Below, piece by piece: positions 63,730 through 64,000 of a stretch of 64,000 bases of DNA. Position 1 is the stretch's first letter, and every line of letters starts with the position of its first letter. The notes under the pieces were generated by a model that worked only from the letters and a program-made list of their open reading frames with translations, was not told where the DNA came from and searched no databases. The position numbers and the translations under genes are program-made. Origin of the DNA: Paractinoplanes pyxinae (GTDB lineage: Bacteria > Actinomycetota > Actinomycetes > Mycobacteriales > Micromonosporaceae). The stretch is from assembly GCF_026626335.1 (NCBI RefSeq), contig NZ_JAPNTZ010000025.1, forward strand, positions 1 to 64,000, read 5' to 3'.

Positions 63730-64000
63730 TCAGCCGCGTTCGATCAGGTGCCCGATGATCTGCGGGCCCATCAGGACGGCCTCGCCCGAGCCGTCGCGGC
63801 GGGCGTCCTGGTTGGGCAAGTCGATCGGGTCGCCCGTGTTGCTCGAGCCGACCGGGCGCGGGCCGACCCAGGCCACCGTCAGCCGGGTCTCGCCCTTGAG
63901 GAACCGCTGCACCCGGACGCCGCCGGTCGCGCGCCCCTTGGCCGGGTACGACGCGAACGGGCTGACCTTCACCTGGGTGCCGGTCGAGGTGACCACCATC
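63730..64000 (-). CDS. DNA gyrase/topoisomerase IV subunit A, 3' end only
   Basis: The last 90 or so residues are visible; the gene continues past the window edge. STGTQVKVSPFASYPAKGRATGGVRVQRFLKGE matches repeat strands of the C-terminal beta-propeller of GyrA/ParC, which wraps DNA. The KGRATGGV element is a degenerate GyrA box, closer to ParC or GyrA-paralogue types. It converges with the 63019 gene, 18 bases between the stops. Confidence 0.85.
   Translation of the reverse strand, partial: MVVTSTGTQVKVSPFASYPAKGRATGGVRVQRFLKGETRLTVAWVGPRPVGSSNTGDPIDLPNQDARRDGSGEAVLMGPQIIGHLIERG

Overview
The window is high-GC DNA with dense, often overlapping genes, frequent GTG/TTG starts and strong G+C bias at third codon positions. 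Lsr2, F420-dependent enzymes including an F420 glucose-6-phosphate dehydrogenase, SpoIIE-type phosphatase and anti-sigma proteins, many sigma factors, MmyB-like HTH regulators and LAL regulators point to an actinomycete. Two FliA/WhiG-type sigma factor genes within 5 kb suggest Micromonosporaceae, probably an Actinoplanes-like organism with motile spores. No rRNA, tRNA, phage, IS element or CRISPR array was recognised, so this looks like ordinary chromosome.

Layout. 1-397 has a 9-bp tandem repeat but no firm gene. 398-4662 has an orphan gene, then an overlapping group: serpin-like protein, P-loop kinase, PNPOx-like protein, GrpB and a GNAT. 4681-9197 carries a CNNM/CorC membrane protein, an SMI1/KNR4-like protein, secreted gamma-glutamyltransferase and a GNAT. 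9252-16840 encodes a heterodimeric ABC exporter, an MFS permease, a secreted TAP-type hydrolase and a lipoprotein sugar dehydrogenase. 16846-23259 has an SSS symporter with two small orphans, a HAD phosphatase, two F420-type oxidoreductases (one is Fgd) and a glycosyltransferase. 23269-25167 is one chain joining an ECF sigma factor, a zinc anti-sigma-like motif, a membrane segment and an extracellular GH128-like domain.

25329-31531 holds an RsbW-like ATPase, a SpoIIE-type phosphatase, MarR, Lsr2, a D-Ala-D-Ala carboxypeptidase, a DUF456 protein, a 103-bp palindromic element and the first FliA-type sigma. 31567-37235 has HelD, a lipoprotein, the second FliA-type sigma and a DEAD-box helicase. 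37284-47186 is rich in regulators: GNAT, an orphan, YCII plus ECF42-type sigma, two MmyB-like regulators each beside a divergent oxidoreductase, YceI and a LAL regulator. 47183-51653 has a permuted NlpC/P60-like protein, a 58-aa membrane protein, an APP1-type phosphatase, several small membrane proteins and a methyltransferase.

51778-61506 reads as one sugar-uptake locus. A ROK protein sits next to a leftward set: LacI regulator, family-5 binding lipoprotein, ATPase, two permeases, second ATPase and GH1 beta-glucosidase. This fits import of a beta-glucoside oligosaccharide that GH1 then cleaves. 61663-64000 has a Sir2 deacylase, a DUF2203 protein, a membrane-anchored orphan and the 3' end of a GyrA/ParC-type topoisomerase gene.

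The observations most worth following are the sigma/zinc-motif/membrane/GH128 chimera, the paired FliA-type sigmas around helD, the consensus promoter running straight into a terminator at the helD start, the serpin-like gene and the large palindromic element at 30388-30490. All functions are read from sequence by eye; no database search was run.
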